Assembly (NCBI GenBank): GCA_038522945.1
Contig: JBCBJV010000015.1
Span: 19,310 to 83,309, forward strand
Source of the DNA: MED-G105 sp038522945
GTDB taxonomy: Bacteria > Pseudomonadota > Alphaproteobacteria > Caulobacterales > Parvularculaceae
DNA: 64,000 nucleotides
Direction: 5' to 3'
Shown here: one piece after another, positions 53,608 to 63,970 of the stretch
Layout: every line of letters begins with the position of its first letter
Position numbering within the stretch: the first letter of the stretch is position 1
Made by a program: the position numbers and the translations under genes
The notes under the pieces: generated by a model
Database searches by the model: none
What the model was told of the DNA's origin: nothing
What the model saw: only the letters and a program-made list of their open reading frames with translations

Positions 53608-56600
53608 ATGACCCAGAAGGAACAGACGACACAGCCTCACAATGAGGCGAAGCCCGCACGCCGGTCATCAGGATGGCAACCGGTTGAAATCCTTGAAGAC
53701 CGGATCATGCTCACGGCGGAACCGACCGTGACCGTTGATGCACCTGCCGAAATACCATTGGGTGGTGATGTAGACATCACTCTGGCGTTTGAGAATACCG
53801 ATACGGATGTCGGATTTGCCCCGTTCGTTGACTTGATCTTGCCGACCACTGGGGCGGATGGCGATGACGGCATCAGCCTCACGAACGCGACTTTTCTTGG
53901 GCAGGCAGTCACGACTTTCCAGGTGGTCTTCGACGGTAGCGGAGAGGCAGTGCATCCTCTAGCCGTTGACGCTGCGGGCGATCCGATCATTGTGACGGGG
54001 ACGCCAGGAGACACCCTTGTTGTCTTTCAACTTCCCTTTGGCTCGTTTGCCCCTGACCAGACCCCAGCTGAAATTGATGTGACCTTGAGCCTGTCGGATC
54101 TGGCAGACGTTGATGTACCTCTCGACTTCATGACCCGCGGCGGATTTGCTTTAGGGGAAACGGCGTCAAATGATCCGGCAACGGATCCCTCCATTGTTGG
54201 GCCAACTTTCACGACTTCGACACTAACGCCGGCGCTTTACACACTGACAAAGACCAATAACGGGTCGGAAGAAGAAACGGCGACCGGGCCGAACTTTCAG
54301 CGCTCGTTTTTCATCGAAGTTGATGTGGTCGATGGCCAAACAATTGACTCGCTCGTCATTACTGACTTGCTCCCAAACAACATCGTCTATCTCGGTGCGA
54401 CGATTACGACGGGATCCGGGACAATTTCCAATGAACCAACCATCGGTTCCGTCGTCCCAACCGGTTCTGACGTGACAGTCAATGTCGGTACAGTGGTCGG
54501 GGCAGCCGGCAACGACGTGGTTATTCGTGTTGATTTCTTCATCAATGATATTGATGCGGACGGTAATCCTGTCATCGATCCGACGACGGGCAACGACACG
54601 CAAACGGTAAATGATGTGAGTGCAACGGCGACTTTCACTCCCATTGATCCCCGTGATAGCGCGTCACCTGTCAACAGCGATGTGACAACCCAAGACTCAA
54701 TCATTGCCAACAAATCATTGGCAACGCAAAAAGGTGTTTCAATTGTAACTGATAACAATGTTACCGGCTTTAGTCCGGGAGATGTGGTTCTCTATACGGT
54801 CGATATCCAAATTTCAGACTTTTTCTCATTTGGTGATCTCGTCATTGATGACCTTTTGCCTGATGGCATGAGACTTGACGGTAGTTTCACCCCAACTTTG
54901 ACGGTCAACGAAGCGGGCTCGAATCTGACCGGCGGGACGGTTGCTTTTGCCGGGGCGAACTTCACCGAGACCTTCAATGCGGGTAATGGCGAAACTGATC
55001 TGCAGTTCAGGCTGAGCGACGAACTTATCGCAAGAGGACTTTCCGGTGGCGATGGCGTCTTGCAGGGCGGCGGTGTGTTGAGTGGTGGGGCAACGTCGGT
55101 GACGATTGCCTATCAGGCCGTGGTACAAACGTCTTACGTGACGCCAAATGGAGCGGGCGACTCTGCACTGACACAAGGTGATACGCTTTCAAACTCGGTT
55201 GTTACGAACGGGACGGTGAGGGACAATGCTAGCCCAACTACTGTGCTTGGTACGGAGTCAGACGATTCAACTGCGTCGGCGACGATCATCACAGGAGAGC
55301 TAAGCCAGAAGGAAGTCGCCTTTATCAATGGCGTTGCCGTCGGCAGCAATCCCGATATTCAGATCGGCGACGAAGTCACCTTTAGGGTCTCCTATGACCT
55401 TCCAATCTCGTCGGTTGAAGACTTTGTTTTGACCGATTTTCTCCCGTTGCCAGTCTTTTCTGTGACCGAGGTTACAACGCTGAATACGGCGTCAAACCCG
55501 GGTGACGTACCACCGGCTGCCGGAACCGTCGCATTTGGCGCTGGGAATTCTTTTTCGTCTGTGCCCGGGGCACCCACGCCAGTTCTGACAGTAAACGCGG
55601 CATCAAATTCATTTGCCCTTACTTATGGGGACTTCCAAGCGGCAACGCCGCAAGCGTCTCAAGCAGAATTTCTGGTTACTGTGACTGTTCAAGATGCCGA
55701 CTTTGCTGACGGTCTCTTCTTGACCAATCAGGCCACTGGCGAAGAAGCTAACTCCTCAGCATCAAGCGTTCCGACAAATGCAATAGCGAATTTCGTCTTT
55801 ACACGGCCTGATATTGAGCTGACCAAAGGGGTTATCGCAACGGACGCGGCTGGAGGCAGCTTTTCGACTCCAGTCGGGCCCGTCGCTTTCAGTGCGCCAG
55901 GTAGCGCAGGTGCACGTTTTTCGGGCGTTGTAAACTCGACCAGCCTTGATACAGCGCCCATAGATGCAAATTTAAGTAGCATCGATGCCGGCGATACTGT
56001 TTCTTTTGCGATTGTCGTTGAGAACACCGGCACCGGGACCAACGGGGCATTTGATGTAACTGTTGCAGACGTCTTGCCAACAGGATTTACCGTCCCCGGT
56101 GGTGGTCTCAATCTAACGGTCACTGACGGCAACGGCAATGCAATTGGATTTACAGATGCCAATGCTGGTAGTCCCGGCTTGTTTGGAGATGGTATCGTTC
56201 TGAATGATGGTCCTAGCGATGGGTCGCTCACGTCTGTTGATGATCCGAACGCGGTCAATGGGTCAAATATTGCCATCATCACTTATGATCTGGTCGCGAC
56301 AAATTCGGTGGGACCTGAGGAAACGATTACTAACACAGCCACCGTGTCAAATTATGCCGCCCAAGAAGGGGGCAATGATTTGGCTGCACCGGATCTCACC
56401 GATGACGCCGAAGTTTCGACGTTAGCACCAACCGTTTCCAAAGTGATCACTGGGACAAACTTGAGTGAAACCGGCAGTTCACAGTTTAGCGGTCGGACCG
56501 ATGCAGCGATTGGTGAACTGATTACATACCAAGTGACCTATACCTTCTCTGAAGGTGAGTACCAGAATGTTACTCTGCTCGACCTGGGAGAAAATGGCAG

Positions 56601-59600
56601 CGGTGAAAGGGTAGAGATCCTAAGTGCTGAAGTAACAGCTGTCGGCGGAAGTCTGTCCGGCACGAGTTTGCCCATGGTCAATGATGCCTTGGCCATTGAC
56701 GATCGAAACGCCGATGGCGTCAATGATCGAGCACAATTGAGCCTTGGCACAATCACAAACACCGCGGACAACACGAGCGATACGGATGATCAGATCGTCA
56801 TCCAGGTAATTGGGCGCGTGATTGATCGATCCGTGAACAATGCTGGCGATGTCGCCGGGAACACGGGCCGGCTGACCTATACCGGTGGTCAGGCCAGTAA
56901 CTCGGCTACCGTCGATATTGTCGAGCCAGCGTTGGACATCACAAAAACGCCGTCGTCAACAACCGCTGACGCGGGCGACACCATTACTTTTACAATTGAT
57001 ATCGATCATACGATGGGATCATCTGCCACGGCATTTGACGTTTCGATTATCGACCTAATCAATGATCCGAATCTGAGCCTCGTTGTCGGCACGGTGGCGC
57101 TTTCCGGTAGTGCGGCCGGCGCTGCCTCAATTATCGATGGGAACGGTGTTGGCGACACGACCGTTGCAGTAGATATCACCCAGCTTGATCTGACTCAGGA
57201 TCTTCAGGTGACTTTTGATGCTCAAATCGCTGGGACATCGGGTTTTGGTCTGGATGTTACCAACACAGTCAACCTCGATTATTCGTCCGCCCCCGGGGTA
57301 ACCGCCGGTGAGCGGAGTTACACGGGATCAGATACAACAACGATTAATCTCGACGAGGCGCTCATTTCTAAGACGGCGACGGGATCGTCTGAAGCAGCGA
57401 CAAGCGGGACCGACCTTGTGGTTGGAGAAACGGTGACCTTCGACATTGTGGTGACTTTGCCGGAAGGCACTGGTCCGGTAACGATTACGGATCAGTTGCC
57501 GCTAACCCCTGGCCTCCTAAGTTACGTCAGTGGCGAGATTGTCTCCATCGGATCCAATATTTCTGGTTCCAGCCTCTCAGTGGGCGCAATCCCAGGCAGC
57601 GCTGTCAGTAACTCGAATGCGGACAGCTTTGACGATCAGATCTCACTGAACTTCGGTAATCTGACGGTTGCCGCGGATGGGATGGCCCAAGGCGTCAATG
57701 ACCAGATCGTGCTTAGGGTGGTGGCCCTTGTGGAAGATGTGGCAGCGAACGAAAATGGCGATGCATTGTCCAACTCGGCGGAAGTGGATTTTGGCACCGG
57801 GACCGCGTCCGCAGCCGCATCGGTAACTATCACCGAACCTGTTTTGGTGATCGATAAAACGCCTGACGTAACCGCCCCGGATGCGGGCGACACAGTCACC
57901 TACACTGTGACTCTTGACCACGACGGAAGCTCCACAGCCGATGCCCAGGATGTGGTGATCACGGACCTTATTCCAACTGGTGTCAGTCTCGTTGCTGGAT
58001 CGGTCAACGTCACCGGTCCTGGCACTGTTACCACCGGCAATACGGCCGGCGATACAGAAGTCGTCGTAACGGTTGGCGAACTTGAACTCAGCGAAGATGT
58101 AACAGTGACCTACGAGGTTATTGTCGACGATAGTGTTGCCTTTGGGACGACGATCAATAATACCGCTTCTGTTGCCTATGATAGCATTGATGGAACCAAT
58201 GCAGCGGGCCAAGCGGGACGAAGCGCTTCCGATACGGATGATGCCTCTTTAACGACGCCGGACAATACTACTCTCGATAAAGTTGTGTTTGATACTTCCG
58301 AGGCAGCAACGACCGGCACGGATGTTGTTGTTGGTGAGGTCATCACATATCGTTTAACCGCAGTTGTCGACGAGGGTTCAACAACCTTTTCGATTGTAGA
58401 TCAGTTGCCGGTTGCTGCCGATGGGACGGTTCTACAGATGCTAACCGGGAGTGTTATCTCCGTTGGCGGATCGATCACGACGGCACTCCCTGGGACACCC
58501 GTCATCACGGATACAGATGGTCTTAATGGGAATGATCGGATAAGCTTTGACTTCGGCGCAATCACGAATGCGGGTGACAATGCTGTCAATGCTGGTGATG
58601 AAATTGTCGTTGAAGTTCAGGCGGTCGTTCTTGATATTGGGTTGAACGCCGATGGAGATATCCCCACCAATGCAGCGTCGGCAACCACATCCACTCAAAC
58701 CCTCACCGACGATGAAGCATTGAGTATTACCGAACCTGTTTTGGTGATCGATAAGACGCGAGACGTTGCGGCCCCTGATGCGGGGGACACTGTGACCTAC
58801 ACAGTAACCCTCGATCACACGGGTGGCTCCACAGCCGATGCCCAGGATGTAGTGATTACCGACCTTATTCCTGCGGGCGTCAATTTAGTTGTGGGCTCTG
58901 TGATGGTAACGGGCCCTGGCACGGTTACTACCGGCAACACGGTCGGTGACACGGAAGTTCTCGTTACAGTCGGTGAACTTGGCTTAACCGAAGACGTCAC
59001 GGTGACCTACGAGGTTGTTGTCGACGATAGTGTCGCCTTTGGTACAACAATCGATAACACCGCATCAGTCGCCTATGACAGCATCGACGGAACCAATGCA
59101 GCGGGCCAAACTGGACGAAGCGCTTCTGATACGGATGATGCGTCTTTCACGACGACTGCAAATGTTACATTTGAGAAGACGATCGCCTCAACATCAGAGA
59201 GCGAGACGAGCGGCACAAGCGTTGCCATTGGGGAAGTCATTACATATCGGCTTCGTGCTGTGGTCGATGAAGGGACGACTGTTTTCTCCGTTGTCGATCA
59301 ATTGCCAGTGGCAGCCGATGGCGCCGTATTGCAAGTGCTGGGCGCGTCGATAGTCTCAATAGGTGGGTCAATCACAACAAGCCTTCCGGGCACACCAGTT
59401 CTGTCTGATACCGATGGCCTGAATGGCAACGACCTGGTGGCATTTGATTTCGGTACGATTACGAACTCTGGCGACAATATGATCGATACGGATGATGAGA
59501 TTATTCTCGAAGTCCGAGCCCTGGTCGTGGACGTGGCCGAAAACATGACGGGTGATACCGCAACGAACGGCGCGGCCCTGACGTTTACCGGGGGCTCACT

Positions 59601-62600
59601 CCCCAGTAGCCAAACGGTAACCATCGAAGAACCTGACCTCACTCTGGCAAAAACGCGGGATGTTGCGACGCCGGATGCAGGTGACACGGTGACTTTTACG
59701 TTGACCCTAGACCACACTGGGGCTTCCACGGGTTCCGCGCAGGATGTGGTGATCTCAGACCCAATCCCGGCGGGGCTCAATCTGGTAGCGGGGTCTGTGA
59801 TGGTGACGGGCCCTGGCACAGTGACAACCGGTAACATGGGCGGGGACACCGAGGTAGTTGTGACTGTCGGTGACCTTGGCCTGACTGAAGATGTGACAGT
59901 GACCTATCAAGTTGTTGTCGATGATTCAGTGATATTTGGATCTACCCTGACCAATACGGCGACCACGACCTTCGACAGTATCAATGGGACCAATGCTGAT
60001 GGTCAGGACGGACGAAACCAGGCACTGAATGACAGTGTGTCGGTGACGACAACCTCCGATGCCACATTTGCTAAGACGATCTTTGATACATCAGTCACCG
60101 AGACCACTGGGACAGATGTTGTTGTTGGGGAGATCATCACCTATCGCCTCACTACAACCATCGATGAGGGCACCACGCCGCTCTCAATTGTGGACCAAGT
60201 TCCTGTTGCCTTGAGCGGCGGCGTTCTGCAGATACTAAGTGGTTCGGTTATCTCGGTGGGCGGGGCGATCTCAACAACGTTAAGTGGTGCGCCTGCGCTC
60301 TCAGATACCGACGGCATCGATGGGGCAGATCGAATCGCATTCGATTTCGGGACAGTCACCAACGCGGGCAACAATCTTCTCAACGGTGACGACCAAATAG
60401 TAGTTGAGGTGCGAGCGCTCGTCCTGGATGTTGTTGAGAATCAGGATGGTGATACGCTCACCAACAATGCAACTCTGACATTTGCTGGTGGTACACTGAT
60501 GGATGATACTTCCGTCGATGTGGCCGAAGCGGTATTGGTTGTGGATAAATCAGTCACCCCGGAAGGAGGTCAGCCGGGCGATCCGGTAACTTACACCGTG
60601 ACCATCGCTCACGATGGGACCTCAACTGCTGATGCATTCGACCTATCGCTTGTAGACTTGATCTCGGATCCCGACCTATCGATTGTCGCGGGTTCGGTGA
60701 CGGCCACGACAACAGGGACCGGCCTTCCGGTTATCCTTGAAGGCAGCATGCCCGGAGACGATGAGTTGCGTGTGATCCTTGATCGCCTTGAGCTTGGTGA
60801 AACACTGGCGGTTTCTTTCGACGCGACCATTTCGAACACGGTTGGCTTTTTTGAGCTTCTTCCAAACGAGGCAACGCTGGATTATCAGACAGCACCTGGG
60901 ACGGGAAGGAGTTTGGATGCGGCTGATACCGCAATTGTTGCTACGCTACCGTTTCTTGAAAAATCCGTCGTGGACACCGATATTTCTGAAACGGGCGACG
61001 GTGAATTTACGCCTGGTCAGGTCGATGCATCCGTTGGTGAGCTGATTACCTTTGAGGTGGCATTGACGCTTCCGGAAGTGACAACTCGCAATGTGGTGGT
61101 CACAGACATTTTGCCAACAATTTCGGGACAAGACATTTTCCAGCTTGTTGGTGCGACCTTCTCGCTCGGGAGTAACCTCACTTCTGCGCTTCCGGGAACC
61201 ATCGCCTTATTTGACACCAATGGCGATGGGGGCAATGATCAGGTTTCCATCGACTTTGGTGATGTTGTTAACACTGCCAATAGCATCATTGACCGAGACG
61301 ATGCGATTGTTTTGACCATCGAGGCGAGGTTGCTCGATGTGCCGGGTGTTGATCCGGGGGACATCGTTACCAACTCTGCGTCCACCAGTTTCGACTTTGG
61401 CGGCCCAACGGAAATGATCGGTACTTCGACCTCGGTCGATGTGGTGGGCCCGGCGCTTTCCGTTGAAAAGGACGTGGACAATGCGTCAGCCGATGCGGGC
61501 GATGTTGTCACCTTTACAGTGGATGTGTCGCATCTCCTGACCTCCACATCGACTGCCTTTGATATCACTGTGACCGACCTGCTGCCCGCTGAAGTAACGC
61601 TTATTGACGGCAGCGTCGTCCTTTCTGGCGATGGGGCATCGTCAGCTACAGTGACCTCTGGCAACGGTGCGGGAGATGCCGATGTTGTTGTGGATGTCTC
61701 CAGTCTTGACCGGACAGATCGATTGTTGATCACCTACCAGGCGGTCGTCAATCAGGGCGTTGCTGCAGGTGATTTGATCACCAACACCGCTCAACTTGCG
61801 TTCGATAGTGCACCCGGGCCCGTTGGCAGGAGCGGTAGTGAAACTGATACAGCCAGCTTCACCGTATCAGATATCGATTTTGCAAAGTCTATTCTGACCA
61901 CATCCTTACCTGAGACCGGGAACGCAGCATTTGACCCCGGTGACGCGGATGTTTCGGTTGGTGAGCTGATTACCTATCGCCTCACGACGATCGTTCCTGA
62001 AGGTATTACGCCCATTTCGATCATTGATGCACTTCCAAGCAACGATGGTTTTGTTGAGTTTGTGAGCGCCAGCGTCTCTTTCGGGGGAAATGTATCGTCC
62101 GCCCTCTCGGGAAGTGTTGTTACCAGCGATACCAATGGTGACGGCATCATTGACGGTCTCTTGTTTGATTTCGGTGATGTCACAAACATCGCTGATGGTC
62201 TTGACAACTCGGACGATGAGATTGTCATTGATATTGTCGGTCGCGTCGTTGACACACCGGCAAATACTCAGGGTACAACCCTCACAAATACTGCAACGCT
62301 CGACTTTGGCTTGGGTACAATCACTGACAGTGTCGATACGGAGATTGTCGAACCGGCCCTCGTGATCGACAAGGTCGTCAATCGTGATCAAGGTGATGCT
62401 GGGGATAGGATAACGTATACGCTTACGGTCCGTCACGACGAAGCGTCGCTTGCCCCAGCCTATGATATCTCGGTATCGGACGTACTCGGCGATGGTCTCT
62501 CGTTAGTGCCTGGAAGTGTTGTGCTTTCCGGCGGAGGCGGGACAACAGCGGCAATTGTGTCTGACACGGACACCCTCTCTGTTGGCCTTAATGCCCTACC

Positions 62601-63939
62601 TCTCGGCGAAGAGCTGGTTATTTCCTATACGGTTGAAATTGATGACAATGTTAGAGTTGGTGACGAATTGCCAAATGCCGCTTCGGTCGCTTTCGATAGT
62701 GCAGCGGGAGAGGGCGGGCGACCTGGCAGTGACGACGATCTGGTAACGTTCACGATCGTTGGCAATCCGACTTTTGACAAATCGCTTGTAGATACGTCGC
62801 TAGGGTCAACGGGGACAGATCAATTTGAACCAACCACTGAAGATTTGGTTGTTGGTGAAAGGGTGACCTATGATTTGATCGCGACATTGCCGGAGGGCAC
62901 GACAACGCTGACGATTACCGATCAACTCCCTGTTGGAGCCGGCGTCATCTCCTTTGAAAGTGTTGCCATTGTCCTTGGCGACAATATCACGACAGAGCTG
63001 CCGGGAACTGTCATTTCCGTGGATAGTGACGGTGATGGGTTTGAAGATCAGCTGACGTTTTCATTCGGGGACGTGGTAAACTCAGGAGACAATGTTCTGG
63101 ACGATAATGACCGGATTACAGTTTCGGTCACTGGTGTCGTTGTCGATCGTGCGGTGAACGCGGCCGGAACGCAGTTGACGAATTCGGCAACGGCCGACTT
63201 TGGTTTCGCTCAGATAACTGATACCGCCGTTGCGGAAGTTGTCGAACCTGTTCTCGTCATAAACAAGTCAGTGGATGCGGAGAATCTAACTCCTACCCAA
63301 ATCGCGACTTACACCCTGACGGTGCAGCATGATCCGACGTCGACGGCAAGTGCTGCGGATATCGTGATCGAAGACTTCCTCGATCCGCAAACGACACTTG
63401 TTCCTGGAAGTATTGTTGTTAAGGGCCCTGACGGCGCGCAGATTGATCTTGGAAATGGTGCATTCGATACCGGCCTTCGTATAAGTTTGGGTGAGCTTGC
63501 CTTGGGCGGAACCCTGACAATTACCTATCAGGCGGAGGTCAATACGGTTGGCATCAATCCCTTGGTGCCGGTCGTGAATACCGCGACCTTAGCATACGAT
63601 AGTGCCGCCGGACCAGGCGGCCGCACCGCGGGTGATGAAGGTTCGGCGTCATTTGATATTGTGGCGGGGCGATTCAATCGGACCCAACTCATTTCATCGG
63701 AGCAAGGATTATTCGGCCGATTTGGTCTGGACGATGAGCCATTCCTTGAAGAAGCACTCCGTATAGACCCGGTTTATACCGGTGCGGTAACACCCAACTC
63801 GGTCGTCAATCTGACGCTTGTTGACAAAAATGGTGCAGTCATTGGCAAGAAAACCGCCGTTGCTGACGCTGGTGGGAACTGGTCCATTAACCTGCCACTC
63901 TCAGATGCGCGCTCGCTTGTAGATGGATTGGCCCCGTAA
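53608..63939 (+). CDS. Giant DUF11-repeat surface protein with LEPR-XLL-like N terminus
   Basis: The 3443-residue protein has no N-terminal signal peptide. Residues 22-33 (WQPVEILEDRIM) resemble the LEPR-XLL motif found at the start of giant secreted proteins. Then come several DUF11/TIGR01451-type beta domains (KTNNGSEEE, VSKVITG), and from about 56430 eight two-domain modules of about 300 residues (A: S-E-T..GE-V-I-T-Y; B: KT-DAGD-TVTYTV). It is Asp/Thr-rich and I noticed no cysteine. A large secreted adhesin or matrix protein exported through the upstream TolC is the best reading. No RTX GGxGxD repeats were seen. Confidence 0.85.
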   Translation: MTQKEQTTQPHNEAKPARRSSGWQPVEILEDRIMLTAEPTVTVDAPAEIPLGGDVDITLAFENTDTDVGFAPFVDLILPTTGADGDDGISLTNATFLGQAVTTFQVVFDGSGEAVHPLAVDAAGDPIIVTGTPGDTLVVFQLPFGSFAPDQTPAEIDVTLSLSDLADVDVPLDFMTRGGFALGETASNDPATDPSIVGPTFTTSTLTPALYTLTKTNNGSEEETATGPNFQRSFFIEVDVVDGQTIDSLVITDLLPNNIVYLGATITTGSGTISNEPTIGSVVPTGSDVTVNVGTVVGAAGNDVVIRVDFFINDIDADGNPVIDPTTGNDTQTVNDVSATATFTPIDPRDSASPVNSDVTTQDSIIANKSLATQKGVSIVTDNNVTGFSPGDVVLYTVDIQISDFFSFGDLVIDDLLPDGMRLDGSFTPTLTVNEAGSNLTGGTVAFAGANFTETFNAGNGETDLQFRLSDELIARGLSGGDGVLQGGGVLSGGATSVTIAYQAVVQTSYVTPNGAGDSALTQGDTLSNSVVTNGTVRDNASPTTVLGTESDDSTASATIITGELSQKEVAFINGVAVGSNPDIQIGDEVTFRVSYDLPISSVEDFVLTDFLPLPVFSVTEVTTLNTASNPGDVPPAAGTVAFGAGNSFSSVPGAPTPVLTVNAASNSFALTYGDFQAATPQASQAEFLVTVTVQDADFADGLFLTNQATGEEANSSASSVPTNAIANFVFTRPDIELTKGVIATDAAGGSFSTPVGPVAFSAPGSAGARFSGVVNSTSLDTAPIDANLSSIDAGDTVSFAIVVENTGTGTNGAFDVTVADVLPTGFTVPGGGLNLTVTDGNGNAIGFTDANAGSPGLFGDGIVLNDGPSDGSLTSVDDPNAVNGSNIAIITYDLVATNSVGPEETITNTATVSNYAAQEGGNDLAAPDLTDDAEVSTLAPTVSKVITGTNLSETGSSQFSGRTDAAIGELITYQVTYTFSEGEYQNVTLLDLGENGSGERVEILSAEVTAVGGSLSGTSLPMVNDALAIDDRNADGVNDRAQLSLGTITNTADNTSDTDDQIVIQVIGRVIDRSVNNAGDVAGNTGRLTYTGGQASNSATVDIVEPALDITKTPSSTTADAGDTITFTIDIDHTMGSSATAFDVSIIDLINDPNLSLVVGTVALSGSAAGAASIIDGNGVGDTTVAVDITQLDLTQDLQVTFDAQIAGTSGFGLDVTNTVNLDYSSAPGVTAGERSYTGSDTTTINLDEALISKTATGSSEAATSGTDLVVGETVTFDIVVTLPEGTGPVTITDQLPLTPGLLSYVSGEIVSIGSNISGSSLSVGAIPGSAVSNSNADSFDDQISLNFGNLTVAADGMAQGVNDQIVLRVVALVEDVAANENGDALSNSAEVDFGTGTASAAASVTITEPVLVIDKTPDVTAPDAGDTVTYTVTLDHDGSSTADAQDVVITDLIPTGVSLVAGSVNVTGPGTVTTGNTAGDTEVVVTVGELELSEDVTVTYEVIVDDSVAFGTTINNTASVAYDSIDGTNAAGQAGRSASDTDDASLTTPDNTTLDKVVFDTSEAATTGTDVVVGEVITYRLTAVVDEGSTTFSIVDQLPVAADGTVLQMLTGSVISVGGSITTALPGTPVITDTDGLNGNDRISFDFGAITNAGDNAVNAGDEIVVEVQAVVLDIGLNADGDIPTNAASATTSTQTLTDDEALSITEPVLVIDKTRDVAAPDAGDTVTYTVTLDHTGGSTADAQDVVITDLIPAGVNLVVGSVMVTGPGTVTTGNTVGDTEVLVTVGELGLTEDVTVTYEVVVDDSVAFGTTIDNTASVAYDSIDGTNAAGQTGRSASDTDDASFTTTANVTFEKTIASTSESETSGTSVAIGEVITYRLRAVVDEGTTVFSVVDQLPVAADGAVLQVLGASIVSIGGSITTSLPGTPVLSDTDGLNGNDLVAFDFGTITNSGDNMIDTDDEIILEVRALVVDVAENMTGDTATNGAALTFTGGSLPSSQTVTIEEPDLTLAKTRDVATPDAGDTVTFTLTLDHTGASTGSAQDVVISDPIPAGLNLVAGSVMVTGPGTVTTGNMGGDTEVVVTVGDLGLTEDVTVTYQVVVDDSVIFGSTLTNTATTTFDSINGTNADGQDGRNQALNDSVSVTTTSDATFAKTIFDTSVTETTGTDVVVGEIITYRLTTTIDEGTTPLSIVDQVPVALSGGVLQILSGSVISVGGAISTTLSGAPALSDTDGIDGADRIAFDFGTVTNAGNNLLNGDDQIVVEVRALVLDVVENQDGDTLTNNATLTFAGGTLMDDTSVDVAEAVLVVDKSVTPEGGQPGDPVTYTVTIAHDGTSTADAFDLSLVDLISDPDLSIVAGSVTATTTGTGLPVILEGSMPGDDELRVILDRLELGETLAVSFDATISNTVGFFELLPNEATLDYQTAPGTGRSLDAADTAIVATLPFLEKSVVDTDISETGDGEFTPGQVDASVGELITFEVALTLPEVTTRNVVVTDILPTISGQDIFQLVGATFSLGSNLTSALPGTIALFDTNGDGGNDQVSIDFGDVVNTANSIIDRDDAIVLTIEARLLDVPGVDPGDIVTNSASTSFDFGGPTEMIGTSTSVDVVGPALSVEKDVDNASADAGDVVTFTVDVSHLLTSTSTAFDITVTDLLPAEVTLIDGSVVLSGDGASSATVTSGNGAGDADVVVDVSSLDRTDRLLITYQAVVNQGVAAGDLITNTAQLAFDSAPGPVGRSGSETDTASFTVSDIDFAKSILTTSLPETGNAAFDPGDADVSVGELITYRLTTIVPEGITPISIIDALPSNDGFVEFVSASVSFGGNVSSALSGSVVTSDTNGDGIIDGLLFDFGDVTNIADGLDNSDDEIVIDIVGRVVDTPANTQGTTLTNTATLDFGLGTITDSVDTEIVEPALVIDKVVNRDQGDAGDRITYTLTVRHDEASLAPAYDISVSDVLGDGLSLVPGSVVLSGGGGTTAAIVSDTDTLSVGLNALPLGEELVISYTVEIDDNVRVGDELPNAASVAFDSAAGEGGRPGSDDDLVTFTIVGNPTFDKSLVDTSLGSTGTDQFEPTTEDLVVGERVTYDLIATLPEGTTTLTITDQLPVGAGVISFESVAIVLGDNITTELPGTVISVDSDGDGFEDQLTFSFGDVVNSGDNVLDDNDRITVSVTGVVVDRAVNAAGTQLTNSATADFGFAQITDTAVAEVVEPVLVINKSVDAENLTPTQIATYTLTVQHDPTSTASAADIVIEDFLDPQTTLVPGSIVVKGPDGAQIDLGNGAFDTGLRISLGELALGGTLTITYQAEVNTVGINPLVPVVNTATLAYDSAAGPGGRTAGDEGSASFDIVAGRFNRTQLISSEQGLFGRFGLDDEPFLEEALRIDPVYTGAVTPNSVVNLTLVDKNGAVIGKKTAVADAGGNWSINLPLSDARSLVDGLAP
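56430..63660 (+). repeat. Eight tandem ~900-bp modules in the giant gene
   Basis: Module starts lie near 56438, 57361, 58272, 59167, 60065, 60951, 61875 and 62772, with periods of 886-924 bases. Each encodes an A domain (ends in DFG.ITN.G..NDQIVV) and a B domain (LVIDKT..DAGDTVTYTV). The best match is between modules 2-4: the B-domain stretches at 57.8-58.2 kb and 58.7-59.1 kb are almost identical at DNA level, whereas modules 1 and 5-8 are more diverged. This points to recent duplication within an old array. Confidence 0.85.
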
Positions 63940-63970
63940 ACCTCCGAGCCTCTAGTTGCGGGAGAGAAAT

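Noticed and set aside
53637..63000. Many minus-strand frames opposite the giant gene
   Set aside because: They recur with the repeat period and are antisense shadows of the DUF11-like modules.
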